Below, in pieces: positions 41,301 through 53,916 of a DNA stretch of 64,000 bases. Each line of letters begins with the position of its first letter. Position 1 is the stretch's first letter. Source of the stretch: Crotalaria pallida (taxonomy: Eukaryota > Streptophyta > Magnoliopsida > Fabales > Fabaceae); contig CM075649.1 in the NCBI GenBank assembly GCA_037953625.1, positions 104,847,290-104,911,289 of the forward strand, in the 5' to 3' direction. Made by a program: the position numbers and the translations under genes. Under the pieces are notes generated by a model. It searched no databases. It was not told where the DNA came from and saw nothing but the letters and a program-made list of their open reading frames with translations.

Positions 41301-41643
41301 ATTAAAAATTTGATGATCCTAAAAATAAAATACATTTAAGTATATTAATATTATATTTCTAATAAAATACATTTAAGCCACAATAATTTTATTACTCCAC
41401 TGTAAATTTATCATATATTTAACACCACAATAATTTCATACTTAAGTTGATGGGTTATGGGACTGGCAAGTTCGTGGGAAGGAGTGTTTCTAGTTTAATT
41501 AGAAAAGGAATAAATAGTCCTATATCAATTTACGAGTGACTTTTCCCGCCGGCCCTTTCTGTTTTCTATCTGATTCCTCTTTCACACCAAAATGAAATTC
41601 CTTTCTCTTCCCCTATGCGCACTTTAGCCCTTTTCCCCTTCCC
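41301..41643 (+). promoter_or_regulatory. Upstream region of the oxidoreductase gene
   Basis: It contains AATAAATAGTCC (about 41510), a plausible TATA region, then a pyrimidine-rich leader (CCTTTCTCTTCCCC) before the ATG at 41644. The upstream boundary is set by the Helitron array, so transposon sequence may lie within 400 bp of the promoter. Confidence 0.4.
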
Positions 41644-44600
41644 ATGTCTATCCTACGCCGCCTAAACCTCCCTCTCCACCTTCGTCATCGTAACCATTAC
41701 CATCGCCGCGTCACCGCAGCCGCCATTCGCCACGAATCCGCCGTCTGGACCACCGCCCCGCTCTCCATCGTCGAACCCGCCGCCGAGTCCCTGTTCCACA
41801 TCACCGTCGACCTGTCCGACTCGCCGGACCTCGCCGCGTCATACACACGCGCCGGCCAGTACCTTCAGCTTCGTGTTCCTGGCGTCACCTGGCCCACGTT
41901 CCTCGCCATCGCATCCCCGCCGAAGCTAGCTTCCGCTCATGGCGCGTTTGAGTTCCTCGTGAAGAGCGTTGCCGGATCCACCGCCGAGGCCCTGTGCCGG
42001 TTGAGGAGAGGGGATACGGTGGATCTCAGCGGGGTCATGGGAAACGGGTTCGATATCGGTCGTATTGATCCTCCCGAGAAATTCGACACGGTTCTTATCT
42101 TTGCCACCGGTTCTGGAATCAGGTGAGTGATTTTCTAATTCGATTCAAATGTCTGAAATTTAATTAGATTAGCGATTAGTGATTATGATGCGAAAACTAG
42201 TTTTGGAGTTAATGTTATATGAATATTTCAGCTATCGGCTTGAGAAATCTGATTAACCAAAGTGCTAACTAGATATTTGAACATACTTAACGAGATGTAT
42301 ATTTTGGGTTAAAAATTGGTGTGCTATAAGAATATCTATATTTTTAAATTGATCTGGTATTAGTGGATTAGTCGTGGGTTTTAAAGATGGATTGCGAATT
42401 CTCGTTATGATTAGTTGATGACAGTAACTCGACTTTGAGGTTTTGGGTTTTGTCCAATGTTAGCTTTGGCGAGTAGACACAGCACATAAGATAGGATTAA
42501 GAATGAGCGAATAAGGGAGAAAGTTGATATAGCACCTAAAAATATGGGAATCTCACCATAGGTGGTTCAGGCACCTGTGTAGAAGATTTGTAGATGTCCT
42601 GGTAAGTAGCCTATGATTAGATGGAGGCTTACCCAATCGCTAGAGGTAGACTACCAAGAAAAACTAAAGACAAAACCATGAGAAAGGATTTAGATGGTAA
42701 TAGTTTGTCTGTTGATGTGATTTACGATGGAACATTATGTCGCTGTTTGATTCATGTTGCTGACCCACCGTGTGGGAAAAGGCTTGGTTTGTGTTAACCT
42801 TAACTTTGCGCAGAGTCCAGAGTTGGGAATGCTTTAATAGTCTGTCTTCACGAGCCTTTGGAATCATGAAGCTTAATGCTGGGACTATTGGTTTATAATT
42901 CTATTACACATGGGTTTCTTATGGTCAGTGGTGAAACTTTTATTGCAAAACTGAAAAATGTTTGGGCTATTGGGCAAGTAAAACCAAATGAAAGGGAAAG
43001 CAGGGAGCAGCTTTGAAAGACATGGAAACATTTTATTTTTTTTATTAACATCCCAGATATGGAAAATCTCTAGCTACTCCCCCATTGTAGAATTCATCAT
43101 CAACATATTGCATATGATGTGTATGGTATATTTGAAATTCAGTTAGAAATGGTAGTTTTTCCAACTGTGAAACCAGTAGAGTGTGTGTAGACTGTAGGCT
43201 ATACTGGCAGCCCATTAGTTGCTCATCCAATGTGGCAACTAACAACCTTTATAATCTCCCACTCCTAAACTTATACATGTTTTGGATGAGATTCAATTCA
43301 AGGGCTTCGAGAATCTACTCAACATGTTCTAACTCAAATTGACCATTTCTTCCCCATGTGCAAGAACAACTCATTTAGCTTCTTACTTCTTAGATTGGCT
43401 TCTTTAGCATCCATGCCACTTGGTACTTCTCCAGGGTCTTGATATGGAGCGCTCTACTTTGAGGCTCAAGTGTCCCAGCTCCGCTTACCAGAAACCTTAC
43501 CACCTTTGAGGTCCAAGCATGAAGCATCCCAATACACCACACATCACCCATATTTTTTTGATAAAAAATAAAATAAAAATTACGGGGCAGGTTCATAGTT
43601 ACAAGGTTTGTTCAGTAGCCCTGCAAATCAGGTATCAATTCCCATGTATTGCATATTACATACTTGTTGGTGGTACCTTTTTAGATTTTTTGATCGCGAA
43701 TGTAGCAAAGCTTCTATTCCAGGTGTTCACATGTTCCTTCTTCTTCCTGTGTATTGCATATTGCATACACGTTGGAGGTTCTTTTAAAGATTTTTTGGTC
43801 ATGAATAAAGCAAAGCTTTCCATCGGTGAGACCTGTATGCTGTCTCTTGGTGCTCTTTGATGAAGTGACATGTTTGTATCTGTTAGGAAAAATTATTGAC
43901 CCTACTTGCTTTGGGATTGTTCTCATGGCCACTCTCTCTACTCTCTAGTGTCCTTGTTAGTTGGTAGACATGTGGAGTAATCGGAGAGTTCTTATGCTTT
44001 GACATCTTTATTTTGTATCTTCTTTGCTTTCCATTGTTTGCTTATCCAAGGGCATCATCTTATTCTCCTTTTCATTGTATTCCTTCATTCTATATGATAA
44101 AAGTTCATCTTTTGTCCTCCCCAAACCCCAATAAAACAACAGAGATACAAATGTAATTATCTATTGTTTCAAGTACTTATGAATTATGATTATGCCTCAT
44201 TCCTGCAAATCAATGTAACATTTTGGATGTGTGAATGCCTTTGCCTTATATCTACTAGACAATTGTGGAATGTGCTATTAACGCTTGGCTTTTTCTTTGC
44301 TTCTGTATGGTACGCCTTTAATCTATTTACAACTTTGTTTTCAGTCCAATTCGGTCACTTATTGAATCAGGATTTGCTGCGGACAAGAGGTCTGATGTGA
44401 GACTATATTATGGGGCTAGAAACCTGCGGAGGATGGCTTATCTGGTTAGTTCAGTTGTTTGTTAGCTTAAGAATCCGAAACTTTGTATTTTCATTTAGAC
44501 TTTATTCTAATAACTACATTACTCTTGATTATAGGATAGATTTAAAGACTGGGAATCTTCTGGTGTTAAAATTGTGCCTGTATTTTCTCAACCTGATGAT

Positions 44601-47600
44601 AGTTGGATTGGGGAATGTGGCTATGTACAGGTAAATTGTCCGGACATGTATATGGTTATGTATTCTTACACTGTTACTTGGTAGGGGAAATATTACATTT
44701 TCACACATGATTGTCCTCCCAGGCTGCTTTTACTAGAGCAAAGCAAATTTCTAACCCTTGGTCAACTGTTGCTGTGCTTTGTGGGCAGAGACAGATGACT
44801 GAGGTGCGCCACTATTGAAATTAGTTTGGATTCTTGTACTGTATGAGTTTTCTGTCTATAATTATGAAACGCATTTTCTGTTTAGACTTGAGATCAACTT
44901 CCTCTTTTGTACAGCCTTCATGTCATTAGCAACCAAATTGCCCTAATGAGTTTTGGCCTGGGGTTTTAGAGCATTACTCATACTCCCCCCTTTTTCGGTC
45001 TTTTCTTAATATATTTTTTTTTTCTTATAAAAAAAAAAGAGTTACAAGAAGATATATTAAATTATAAGGGGTACCTAAGTATTTAAGAAACCTTTGATGC
45101 TAGTGGTCTGCAGGTAGAAGGCCTTCCCTATCCTATTTTTGATAAAAGAGCAAGAGAAAGATAACAACGAACCTCCCAGGCATAGTCCTTAAGGCCTTCC
45201 AATGCTTCCTCTTTCAGTAATATACCTTAAAGAAAGCTTATCTTTAGAAGGTGATATGATCAACTATCTTAAGACGGTGGAATGATTCACATCTAAAACA
45301 TAAAACATTTCGGTAACTTACAATAAAATGACTTGCTCAAAAATGAAAAATATTGTGACAAGGTAATCTGCACTCGTGCTTTAAATCACAATCTACTGGT
45401 CATCTTTTTCCTTTTCGTGACCAACCTCCTTTTCTTGAATACAATTACACTATTTAGATTTTCAAACTTGGCAAGACTAATCGATTAGAGAAATTTTTAA
45501 TGATCAAAACATGAATAGTTTACACCGCTAACCGTTTTTTTGTTTATATTTTTAAGTCCTTATGTTATTTTTTTATAGGCAAGTCCATATGTTATTTTAA
45601 TAATTCAATTCGAAACAGCTAGAAAAATAAAATTACTACTTTTCTGGTTTGTTATCTATTTTTTATAATCAGGCATGATAATGGCTTATAAGTTGTCAAC
45701 TTTTAACCTTCCATTCCCCACTTCTCAATTTTCACTCACATATAAGGCTCCTTTCAGATACCATAAAACACAGTTCCATAAATGCTTTTATTAGGTATAG
45801 AATAATAGAGATTGAGAATAATAATGTTGTGTGTCTAGTGTAGACAACACATATGATATTTATAGATGTAAAAAGATTACAATTAGGTAATACATTAATA
45901 GGTAATTAATCCTATGATACAGCTAATCAATCTATGATATAGTCCTGATTTACTAAATATACACATAAGATAAATATGTTATTTTCTACACTCCCCCTCA
46001 AGCTGGAGCATACAAATCATATGCACCAAGCTTGTTACATATATATTCAATCCTGGATCCTTTGAGAGATTTGGTGAGCATGTCAGCAAGTTGATCATTG
46101 GAACAAACAAAGTCAGTTGAAATTTCGCCTGCAAGGACTTTTTCTCGAACAGAGTGATAGTCGATCTCTATGTGCTTGGTTCTCTCATGAAAGACTGGAT
46201 TAGAGGCAATATGGAGAGCAGCCTGGTTATCACAAATCAACTTCATCTCCTTGACATCTCCTATCTTGAGTTGGAGAAGTAATTGTCGAAGCCATGTTAA
46301 ATTGTTAATTCACTAGCTGTGATTGCCATGGCACGATATTCAGCTTCTGCACTGGATCGAGCTACGACTCTCTGTTTCTTACTTCGCCATGAGATTAAGT
46401 TCCCTACTATAAGAACTCAATAGCCCGATGTGGATCTTCTATCAAATGGAGATCCTGCCCAATCAGCATATGAATAGCTCACAATCTTAGTATTGCCTTT
46501 ATCCGCATAAACTAGCCCTTTACCAGGTGCATTTTTAATGTACCTGAGGATACGGATTACAACTGCCCAATGAACATCACAAGGGGTAGTCATGAATGGA
46601 CTTACAACACTTTCAGCAAAGGTAATATCAGGTCTGGATACTTTAAGGTAATTTAGTCTGCCGACCAAGCGTCGGTATTGGCTCGGGTCTTTCAATGGCT
46701 CCCCCTGACCCGGGACCAACTTAACATTGGGATCCATAGGAGTATCACAAGGTTTGCACTCGAGCATGCCTGTTTCATCAAGAATGTCCAAAGCATATTT
46801 GCATTGATTAAGAACAATGCCAGAAGCAGAGTGAGCAACCTCAATACCTAAGAAATATTTAAGAGGACCCATGTCTTTAGTTTGAAATTGACTAGAAAGA
46901 TGTTGTTTGAGACGGAGAATGCTAGTATGATCACTTCCTGTGATAATGATGTCATCAACATACACTACCAGAAAAATGCTAGCTGTAGGAGATGAATGAA
47001 GAAAGAATACAGAATGATCAGTAGCACATCTCGTCATGCCAAATTGTTGGAGAGCTGAACTGAATCGGCTGAACCAAGCACGAGGAGATTGTTTTAGCCC
47101 ATAGATGGAACGGCGAAGACGACAGACGAAGTTAGGAGAATCCTTGACATGTAATCCTGGAGGCTGATCCATGTAGACCTCTTTGTCCAACTCACCATGT
47201 AAAAAGGCGTTTTTGATATCAAGTTGATGAAGAGGCCAATGGTGAATAGCAGCAAGGGCAAGAAGCAGCCTGACCGAGGTGAGTTTGGCCACTGGAGAGA
47301 AAGTGTCATCATAGTCCAAGCCAAATATTTGGGTGTAGCCTTTAGCCACAAGACGAGCCTTAGTTCGACATTCTGTCTCAACATGACCATATCGGTGGGA
47401 ATAGGTGCAGCGTGTACGAGGACGGTTGCCACCACGACCACTCCCTCGGCCCCCACGATGAGATGAGTTAGTGACAAGTGCTGTAGAGTCCACGGAAACA
47501 GAGAGGGGCAAAGTAGTAGATTGAGAAAGGCACAACAATTGTTCACTAACCGCATCATAAGAAGGTACAAAAGGGCTGGATAATATCTGATTGCGCACAG

Positions 47601-49075
47601 AATCAAGCTCGGGTGGAAGGCCAGCCAAGGCAAGAACCATATAAAACTTGCTACGTTGCTCCGTGTGCGTCTCTGCATTGTCAGAGAAAGGCATAAGAGC
47701 TTCAAATTCAGCAACGAAACTATCAAGCTTACCCAGGTATGTTCATGTCATCCTTCTTCATGTGAACGAGATTTGAAACGACTGTGTAGAGACGGTTAAC
47801 ATCATTGGAATACACCTTTTTAGCTTTGTTCCAAACCTCATAGCATATCTGGAAGGCACGATATTGAACCTGCAATTTGGCATCAAGGGAATACGACAAG
47901 ACACCACATAAGGAGGCATCAATTTGTTTCCAACAAGCTTGGTCGCACACCGCGGAAGGAAGCGCGCGGTGGTGGTTTTGTTTTGTGTTTTTTTTTTTTT
48001 TTTTTTTTTAAATTAGGGCCGGCGGCACAACTTAGGATCGAACCCTATCCCATATAGAATAATAGAGATTGAGAATAATAATGTTGTGTGTGTAGAGTAG
48101 ACAACACATGATATTTATAGATGTAAAAAGATTACAATTAGGTAATACATTAATAGGTAATTAATCCTAATGATATAGCTAATCAATCTATGATACAGCT
48201 AATCAATCTATGATATAGTCCTGATTTACTAAATATACACATGTGATAAATATGTTATTTTCTACATTAGGGAATCATTTTCTTTTGTGTTTGAATTTTC
48301 TAGTTTGGATACAAGCATTGGCAATTGACACAGAATGCCTTTTGGCTTTTGGCCAAAACATGGGGAAATTGCATTTCCATCAATGATAGCTTCCCAGGAA
48401 TTTTTCGTGACCTTGACCAACATGGGAATGGTACAGTATTCCCAGGAATTTTGAGAACATTCCCAAACATGTCTGTTTCTGGAGTTTAACTTTAGTTTAG
48501 CTTTAGCGCTTGAACAGCAAATACCATCTTAATATTTACATATTCGGTGCCTTGAAAACCTTGTGCCTTTAAACTTGACATAAATTCAGATAGGATTTGT
48601 GGGTGCTTTATGAATTATTTGGTTCTTTAAACACAAGGGTTTATGGATTATCAATGTCTGCCCAATGTAAATAAACCATTCAAAGTTCAATATATTCTAG
48701 GGATTTTGTCAGTAAAATAATTCTAATTTACAACCTCGTGGACAAAGATGCATAGGCACTGTAAGCTCTTTACTAGATTTAAGCTGTTTATTAGTGCTGA
48801 AGTTTAATGTTTTGTGAATGGCCTTGGCCAACTGCCATCCTACTTTATAAGCAGTTCTAATTTTATAGCTCTATGTCAAATGTTGTTCAACATTTTTAAA
48901 ATGATTACGAGCTTCATTATCATTATGTACTTAGAATTGATGGTTAATTTATATTTTCTAGAATGCCCTGGTTCCAGTACATGACATTCCAAGTCATTGT
49001 TATTTGTTTCAGGAAGTTACATCTATTCTTGTTGCTGATGGGGTCTCAGGTGAGAAAATATTGAAGAACTTCTGA
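41644..49075 (+). CDS. Ferredoxin-reductase-like FAD/NAD(P)-binding oxidoreductase (pKIWI502 type), 5 exons
   Basis: The exons are 41644-42122, 44345-44444, 44535-44630, 44723-44803 and 49013-49075. All introns are GT..AG and the phases join to 272 codons, the usual size for plant fruit-protein pKIWI502 homologues. An Arg-rich, acid-poor first 30 residues suggests an organellar transit peptide. The FAD-binding part includes GQYLQLRVPG (71-80), FLAIASPP (86-93), GSTAEALCRLRRGDTVDLS (111-129) and VMGNGF (131-136). The NAD(P)-binding part starts TVLIFATGSGI (149-159) and continues SPIRSLIESGF, YYGARNL, FSQPDD and LCGQRQMTE, ending LKNF. It is expected to be a soluble flavoprotein transferring electrons between NAD(P)H and an unknown partner. 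Exon 1 is GC-rich, the rest AT-rich. Intron 4 (4.2 kb) contains copia element H, yet every splice site looks intact. Confidence 0.9.
42535..42800 (+). pseudogene. LINE-type C-terminal fragment in intron 1
   Basis: Broken frames resemble the tail of plant L1-type reverse transcriptase proteins: a WFRHLCRRF-like segment (about 42545), TTKK after a basic stretch, and an IHVADPP-like segment near 42750. Stops and frameshifts are frequent. It does not affect the coding exons. Confidence 0.45.
43642..43825. repeat. Imperfect tandem duplication in intron 1
   Basis: A segment of about 70 bp (GTATTGCATATTACATACTTG ... GATTTTTTGATCGCGAATG ... GCAAAGCTT) recurs about 106 bp later (GTATTGCATATTGCATACACG ... 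ATGAATAAAGCAAAGCTT). No function is seen. It splits the rest of the 2.2-kb intron, which holds no gene. Confidence 0.6.
45998..46246 (-). pseudogene. Element H RNase H C-terminus
   Basis: An 82-codon remnant: MKLICDNQAALHIASNPVFH, RTKHIEIDYHSVREKV, LADMLTKSLKGSRIEYICNK and ending YDLYAPA, the usual end of this copia group. It is separated from the upstream part by stops and shifts between 46247 and 46416. Confidence 0.85.
46417..47694 (-). pseudogene. Element H gag-RT in-frame fusion
   Basis: A 425-codon frame begins in gag (NAETHTEQRSKFYMVLALAG, LPPELDSVRNQIL) and reaches a knuckle reading CTYSHRYGHVETEC, with the second Cys changed to Ser. It then passes directly into RT (TKARLVAKGYTQIFGLDYDD) with VVYVDDIIITG and on to the start of RNase H (FDRRSTSGY). 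The deletion that removed protease and integrase thus kept the frame. The N-terminal gag piece lies in other frames at 47729-47950. It ends at a stop in RNase H, so it is not functional as a polyprotein. Confidence 0.85.
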
Positions 49076-50629
49076 CCACGCTGATGAATTTTTGGCATTG
49101 TTGTATCATTGTTGAGTTGTGTAGTTAGTAATTATTTGTTCATTCCAACCGCTGAGGATCAAGCATCTTGGCATGGAATATAAAAATAAATTAAAATAAG
49201 AAAACAATTTTGGAATTTAGTTCATATATTAGAAATTTCAACCCTTGGTCACTTTCAGCATCTAATTGTAGGAGAGAAACCTCAAGTTCAATTTTTCAAT
49301 TGAAGGTTTGATTTGTTGTACCCTTTAAGAGGCGGCCTTCTTTTGTTCTATAGGAGTTGGAATGGGCTTCAGTCCCCAAAATATTGTATGTAACCATGTG
49401 ATAAGGATCATGTGTTCACTCAAAGATTTCTATTATACAAAGGCATTACTCATTACCTTTATCTTTATATGTTTTTTTAATTTATAATTTCATCTTGTAA
49501 CTTTACTTTGTGTCAAATTAGTCTGTAGTAACTTTTAAGATGAGTATGAGGTGTGGTTCACTTGGTGCAAGACATGGTCTTGTAATATGTAGGTACCAAG
49601 TTTGAATTTCACCTAAGATGCATTGAGCTTGCCATTTCGTTGAAGGGTTTACATGCTATTTCATGGAGGTGGGGTTGTTCATCCGAGTGGTCTTTGTGCT
49701 ACAATGAAAGTGGAATTTTCCTTTTCAACCATATTTTTTTTTTAAGATGAGTATAGTTTTAAAATAAGAGAGTATTGAATATAATACTTCCTCTATTCCA
49801 TATCTTTTGGTGTTTTAGGTTTTTTTCGTTCCTTAATTTTTATCTTTTTACAATTTCAATGCATAATTATGTTTTTTTTTTCAATTTTAGTCCTTCATTT
49901 AATAATTTCTTTTATTACTCATTGATTATGCTTTTATCTTCTTTCTCATCCTCAAACTATTATATACTCTCTCTCTCTCTGTCTCAAAAAATTAGTAAAT
50001 TTTTGAAAATTCAACAAAAATAAGGGAACATGCTATTAATGCATTGTCTCCCCAAATCAACCAATTACAAAAGCAAGTATTTAATGTATGTTTCCTTAAT
50101 TAACCAATCATAGAATATACAATATAATTTTAATTTTTTTTATTCACTATTTTAACTTTAATTTGAGACAAAAATTTTCTATGTTTTTTACTAACTTTAT
50201 GAGATGAAGGGAGAATTAATTAACAAACACGTTTTCTAATAAAAATTAAGTAAGTGCAACAACAAGAATTCCATTCGATCTAGTGATAATAAGAATAAAT
50301 TCATGATTACTTGCAATATCTCGACACTATTTCAACAAATCAGTCTGAATTTCAAAAATTTGTAAAATTGATACATGAACTTAAAACTAATAATAAATAG
50401 AAATTCAATGCTTAAGTTAGCTTACCACATTGTTGCTCAACACACTTGTAAGAATGGGAAACCCTTTTGAGGGTGAATGTTGTCAGCTTCCACCACAATT
50501 TATAAAACACTTGAAAAAACAATTTAAAATGGGTAAAACACTTAAAAAAAACAACCCTGTTACTATGTTATTAAGAGAGTGTTGGGCCTTAATAGGTCCA
50601 TTATCAAGATGGGAATAGGATAAATATTA
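49076..50629. other. 3' flank of oxidoreductase gene and intergenic DNA
   Basis: AATAAATTAAAATAA near 49183 could serve as a polyadenylation region. Beyond it is AT-rich DNA with a short (CT)n tract (49967-49982) and MITE-like ends (CTTCCTCTATTCC at 49785; GATGAAGGGAG at 50203). No gene is supported. Confidence 0.4.
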
Positions 50630-51115
50630 GTATTATTGTTTAGGATTATTAAATAAATAAATAAATACTAAATCTAGAATGTTCTAATGTCATAGGATTA
50701 TGCCACTTGTATGGCTTAGCTTTATTTTAGGGTTCACTATCTTCCTATATAAGTTCATGTATTCTCTATTTCCAATCAAGAAATCAAATATTACCTTAAA
50801 TCTTTGTTATTTTGTTATCTTTTTTAGGAGTAGAGTAAATTTAGTATTCTTGATAGGAAGACCTTAATTTTCTTCCTATCAATTTGGTGCTTTCATTGAT
50901 GAACTCACCATGGGCCATGAACCCTCCACCCTCACCCTTTCCCAAGGAATACAATGTTTATATAATAAAATAACAAACCCTAGAAGTAATAAGCACCACA
51001 CAAGTGGCAAGATCCTAATAACTAAGAACATTCTAGAATTATTAATAAACTATTTATTTAATTATCTAACTATAATTATCCTACTCCCTTTCTCCATATG
51101 TGCCATATAATCAAC
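50630..51115. mobile_element. Inverted pair of LTR-like fragments, degraded TRIM-like element
   Basis: 50640-50880 resembles a short LTR (CTAGAATGTTCTAATG ... CCTATATAAGTTCATG ... CTTCCTATCA) followed by TTTGGTGCTTTCATTG (50884-50899), a primer-site-like motif known from plant gypsy elements. 50930-51110 read on the opposite strand resembles the same LTR start (TCTAGAATGTTCTTAG, CTTGCCACTTGTGTGG, ATTATATAAACATTG). The copies are only moderately similar. No coding region is convincing. Confidence 0.4.
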
Positions 51116-51630
51116 TTTATCATTATATGGCCCAATATCCTATTAGTTATTCAGCATCTTTTATATCGGGAAGGCTTTATCGAAAAGAAAACTTAATAAA
51201 ATTATTTATTTTTAAAATTTTCGGACAATTAATCCAATTGAAAGGTCCTTTCGAAAGTGTGAGCAAACCATGAATGTTTGAAAAATATGAAGGCATCGAT
51301 TATCACTCCCAAAAATCTAGTTCTTAAAATGTATGTTTAAATTTTGCAAAATGTATCACATTGGATATGGACTATCTAAAATTTACGTTACTTGAAAAAA
51401 AACTCCAAATTTTGAAACAAAAGAAAATGATACAATAACATTGTCAAAATAGTTGTTAATGCTTAATGATGCTTTTTTTTTTTCCAAAAGGTTTTTCCTA
51501 TGTGAGAAGTCTTGAAATGGTTGTGTGGAGAGAGGGGATGTAAAAAATTGTGATTGAGTGTGAGATGATTAAAAAGTAGAAAAATAAATTTTTATGAAGA
51601 GCATATTTAAAAGTTACTATTACTAAAAGT
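51116..51630. other. AT-rich DNA without recognised gene
   Basis: No coding motif, tRNA or complete transposon was recognised. A run of T at 51471-51484 is present. Confidence 0.4.
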
Positions 51631-51668
51631 TATACTCCCTTCGTTCTATTATTTTGGTAAAAAAAATG

Positions 51669-52735
51669 TATTCCTTCCATTCTTATTTATTATTCCCTCT
51701 AGTCCTATATATTAGTCACATTCTAGAAGAACTTTGTGGTCCTATATATATAGGCCACTTTGTATTTTATTAGGAGACATATACTTTTTTTTCTTCAAAA
51801 CTACCCCTGATAAAAAGTAATTATACCATCTCAATTCCCCAACTCACATCTACATAGCACAATACATACTACACTGCTCAAGAAACTGTTGCACTTCATC
51901 ATGTTATCCAAGAGACTTTTCTTCTTCTCATTCGGTCACAGTGAAACTTTCTTTCTTTATGCATTGGCTTTACCTCTTTAAATACTTGCACCATAGACAT
52001 AATGGAGATAAACTCTATTGCATCCTGTATTCTTTCTTCTCATTCTGAAACTCGGTTGCATAATGTATTGACACAATGGAAATAAAGTGTTTTGAAAACT
52101 CAATTGAAGGCAGCTGCCATTAATGTGGATTGGACACTAATAACGTGTTTTGAAAACTCGGTCTGTATTCTTTCTTCTCATTCATTTTTTAGTTTTGGAT
52201 GGCAGTTGTCATTAACGTGTTTTCCTTTTTCTCTCTCTTTTAGGATTGGACACTAATAAAGCAAAGCATTTAATTTTTGAATGGATATGTTTTATGACAA
52301 TTTTTATAAGGAGGGTAAAAATGTAAATGCATTGATTTTTTTTCTGAAATCAAGAGAAAAATCAATTTTAACTAACCTCCTTGGTCCGGGCAATACGGTT
52401 AAGTATGCCTTATATATAGGACCGGAGGGAGTAGTCTTATTTCAAACAAAACACATTCTTCAATAAATCTAATTATTACTTAGATTTCCAATACATTAAT
52501 TATGTTTTTTTTCCTATTATACTTTTTCTCTCTCTATAATCATTATTTTTTCTTCATTAGTTACATAAACCAAGACATAATAAATAAGGGCAAACATGAA
52601 AAGTAACATTTATTACACTCTTGAAATTCTCAAAAGGATAGATAAAAGGAAACAAAAAAATATTTCCAAAAAAAGGACATAAAAAAAACAAAAAATATTT
52701 CCAAAAAAGGACAAATAATAAGGAACGAAGGGAGT
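51669..52735. mobile_element. Stowaway-type MITE, outer copy, split by another
   Basis: The left end TTCCTTCCATTCTTATTTAT and right end AATAATAAGGAACGAAGGGAG are inverted partners. The inner element at 51693-52431 inserted at a TA inside the left end. A third left-end fragment (CTCCCTTCGTTCTATTATTT) lies at about 51634. Confidence 0.55.
51693..52431. mobile_element. Stowaway/mariner-type element, inner copy (739 bp)
   Basis: The ends TTCCCTCTAGTCCTATATAT and inverted ATATATAGGACCGGAGGGAG match at about 20 of 23 bases, with TA on both sides (51691-51692 and 52432-52433). It is longer than a typical Stowaway MITE. The interior holds a direct repeat containing TAACGTGTTTTGAAAACTCG (52140) and TTAACGTGTTTTCC (52214). 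No transposase is evident. Confidence 0.65.
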
Positions 52736-53916
52736 TGTTTTTTTTTTTCAAATCAAAGTAAAAATAATTTAATGAAAAATCTTAAAGATTGTATATTATC
52801 ATAAAGATGGTATATCATATTAAAAATCGTAAAAAGTAATTGATGAAAATCTTAAATATTGTAAACATTGTTTCTGCCAGGAAATTGTGATTCTAGAGCA
52901 AAATAACAACAAGTGTGAATGGATTCGTAAACTTAATGAAATCAATGGTCTCTTTTATTACGTGTTTGGGAGAGAGTACAAGAGATGGAATATTGCCACA
53001 GAATAAGCGAACAACAAACTAAAAGGGAAAAATAACAAGACGCCCTTTGTTTGTCACTCTTAAACTCTCTATCGTTATCATTTTTTTTGGGCCGTTGTCT
53101 TGTGTTACTATTACTGTAATCAAGTATTTATGGCTTTTTTCCTTCCTGGTTGCTTGCCTTACCCCTTTTCCTTAGGTCTACTTTTATGCTTAAGCCTTGA
53201 CTTGACCTTCACGTTCTTTTTCTCTTTAATCTGCTGGTTATTGTGCTGATTCTTCATTATCCACTGGTTTACACTGATATTTGCCTTAAGCAGGGGCTTT
53301 GGACAGCTTACTTCTTTTTGCTTAGAGTAAAATGATGGAATTTCTATTTATGGTGCTTTTGAATGACCATTGTTGATGGGTGCTAGGCTCAAGACTAATA
53401 GCTTACTAGAGAAGGATGTTGTTTGGAGGCCCTGCTCCTCTGATCTGAACTCACGCTGGGAAGGGTGCTTGGAGGCTGGGGACGCCCTTCCCTTCCTGGT
53501 TTGGTTACACAAAGGCTGTTGTTATTAGTTTAGTTGCAAAAGCTGCTACTGCCATTTTGGGCCAATAGCTCTTTTTGGGTTTTTTTTTATTTTTCTTGTT
53601 TACATGTTCTTTGATGGACTGAAGCCCAATATAATTATTTTCCATTCCAAACAATAGCCCCCTTTTGCATTTGAAAGGCAACCCTAGTGATTTCAAATGC
53701 AAAACCTACTCTACGCCTACTCCCTCATGTCCCCTCACATCACGAAACGTGGCCACTGTTTGGTAACTGTGCCTCCACTATTTTGAAACAGTTATTAACC
53801 CCCACTATGCACCCTCACCCACGTTCCTCCTTCTCTCCACCTCTCATTCTTCAAGACTTTACCCTTATCTTGTTCGTAGCAACCCCTTCATTTTCCCTGT
53901 TCCTGCTTCAACAGCT
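52736..53916. other. Upstream flank of the plant-mobile-domain pseudogene
   Basis: No gene recognised. 53690-53916 becomes C-rich and leader-like (CCCCTCACATCACGAAACG, CCCACTATGCACCCTCACCC), consistent with a 5' untranslated region leading to the ATG at 53917. Confidence 0.4.

Larger units (their letters stand above)
45796..48266 (-). mobile_element. Copia element H, internally deleted (minus strand, in intron 4)
   Basis: The flanking duplication TTAGG is at 45791-45795 and 48267-48271. Short LTRs lie at 45796-45990 (3' LTR) and 48053-48266 (5' LTR), starting TGTAGAAAATAAC on the minus strand. The polypurine tract TCCAGCTTGAGGGGGAG abuts the 3' LTR. At 2.5 kb it is about half the normal length: protease, integrase and the start of RT are missing. 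An A-tract (complement of 47990-48010) lies in the leader. The primer site was not confidently identified. Confidence 0.88.

Noticed and set aside
48036..48056. A tRNA gene, because of GGATCGAACCC
   Set aside because: No cloverleaf can be formed. The sequence lies next to the H 5' LTR and is more likely part of its primer-site region.
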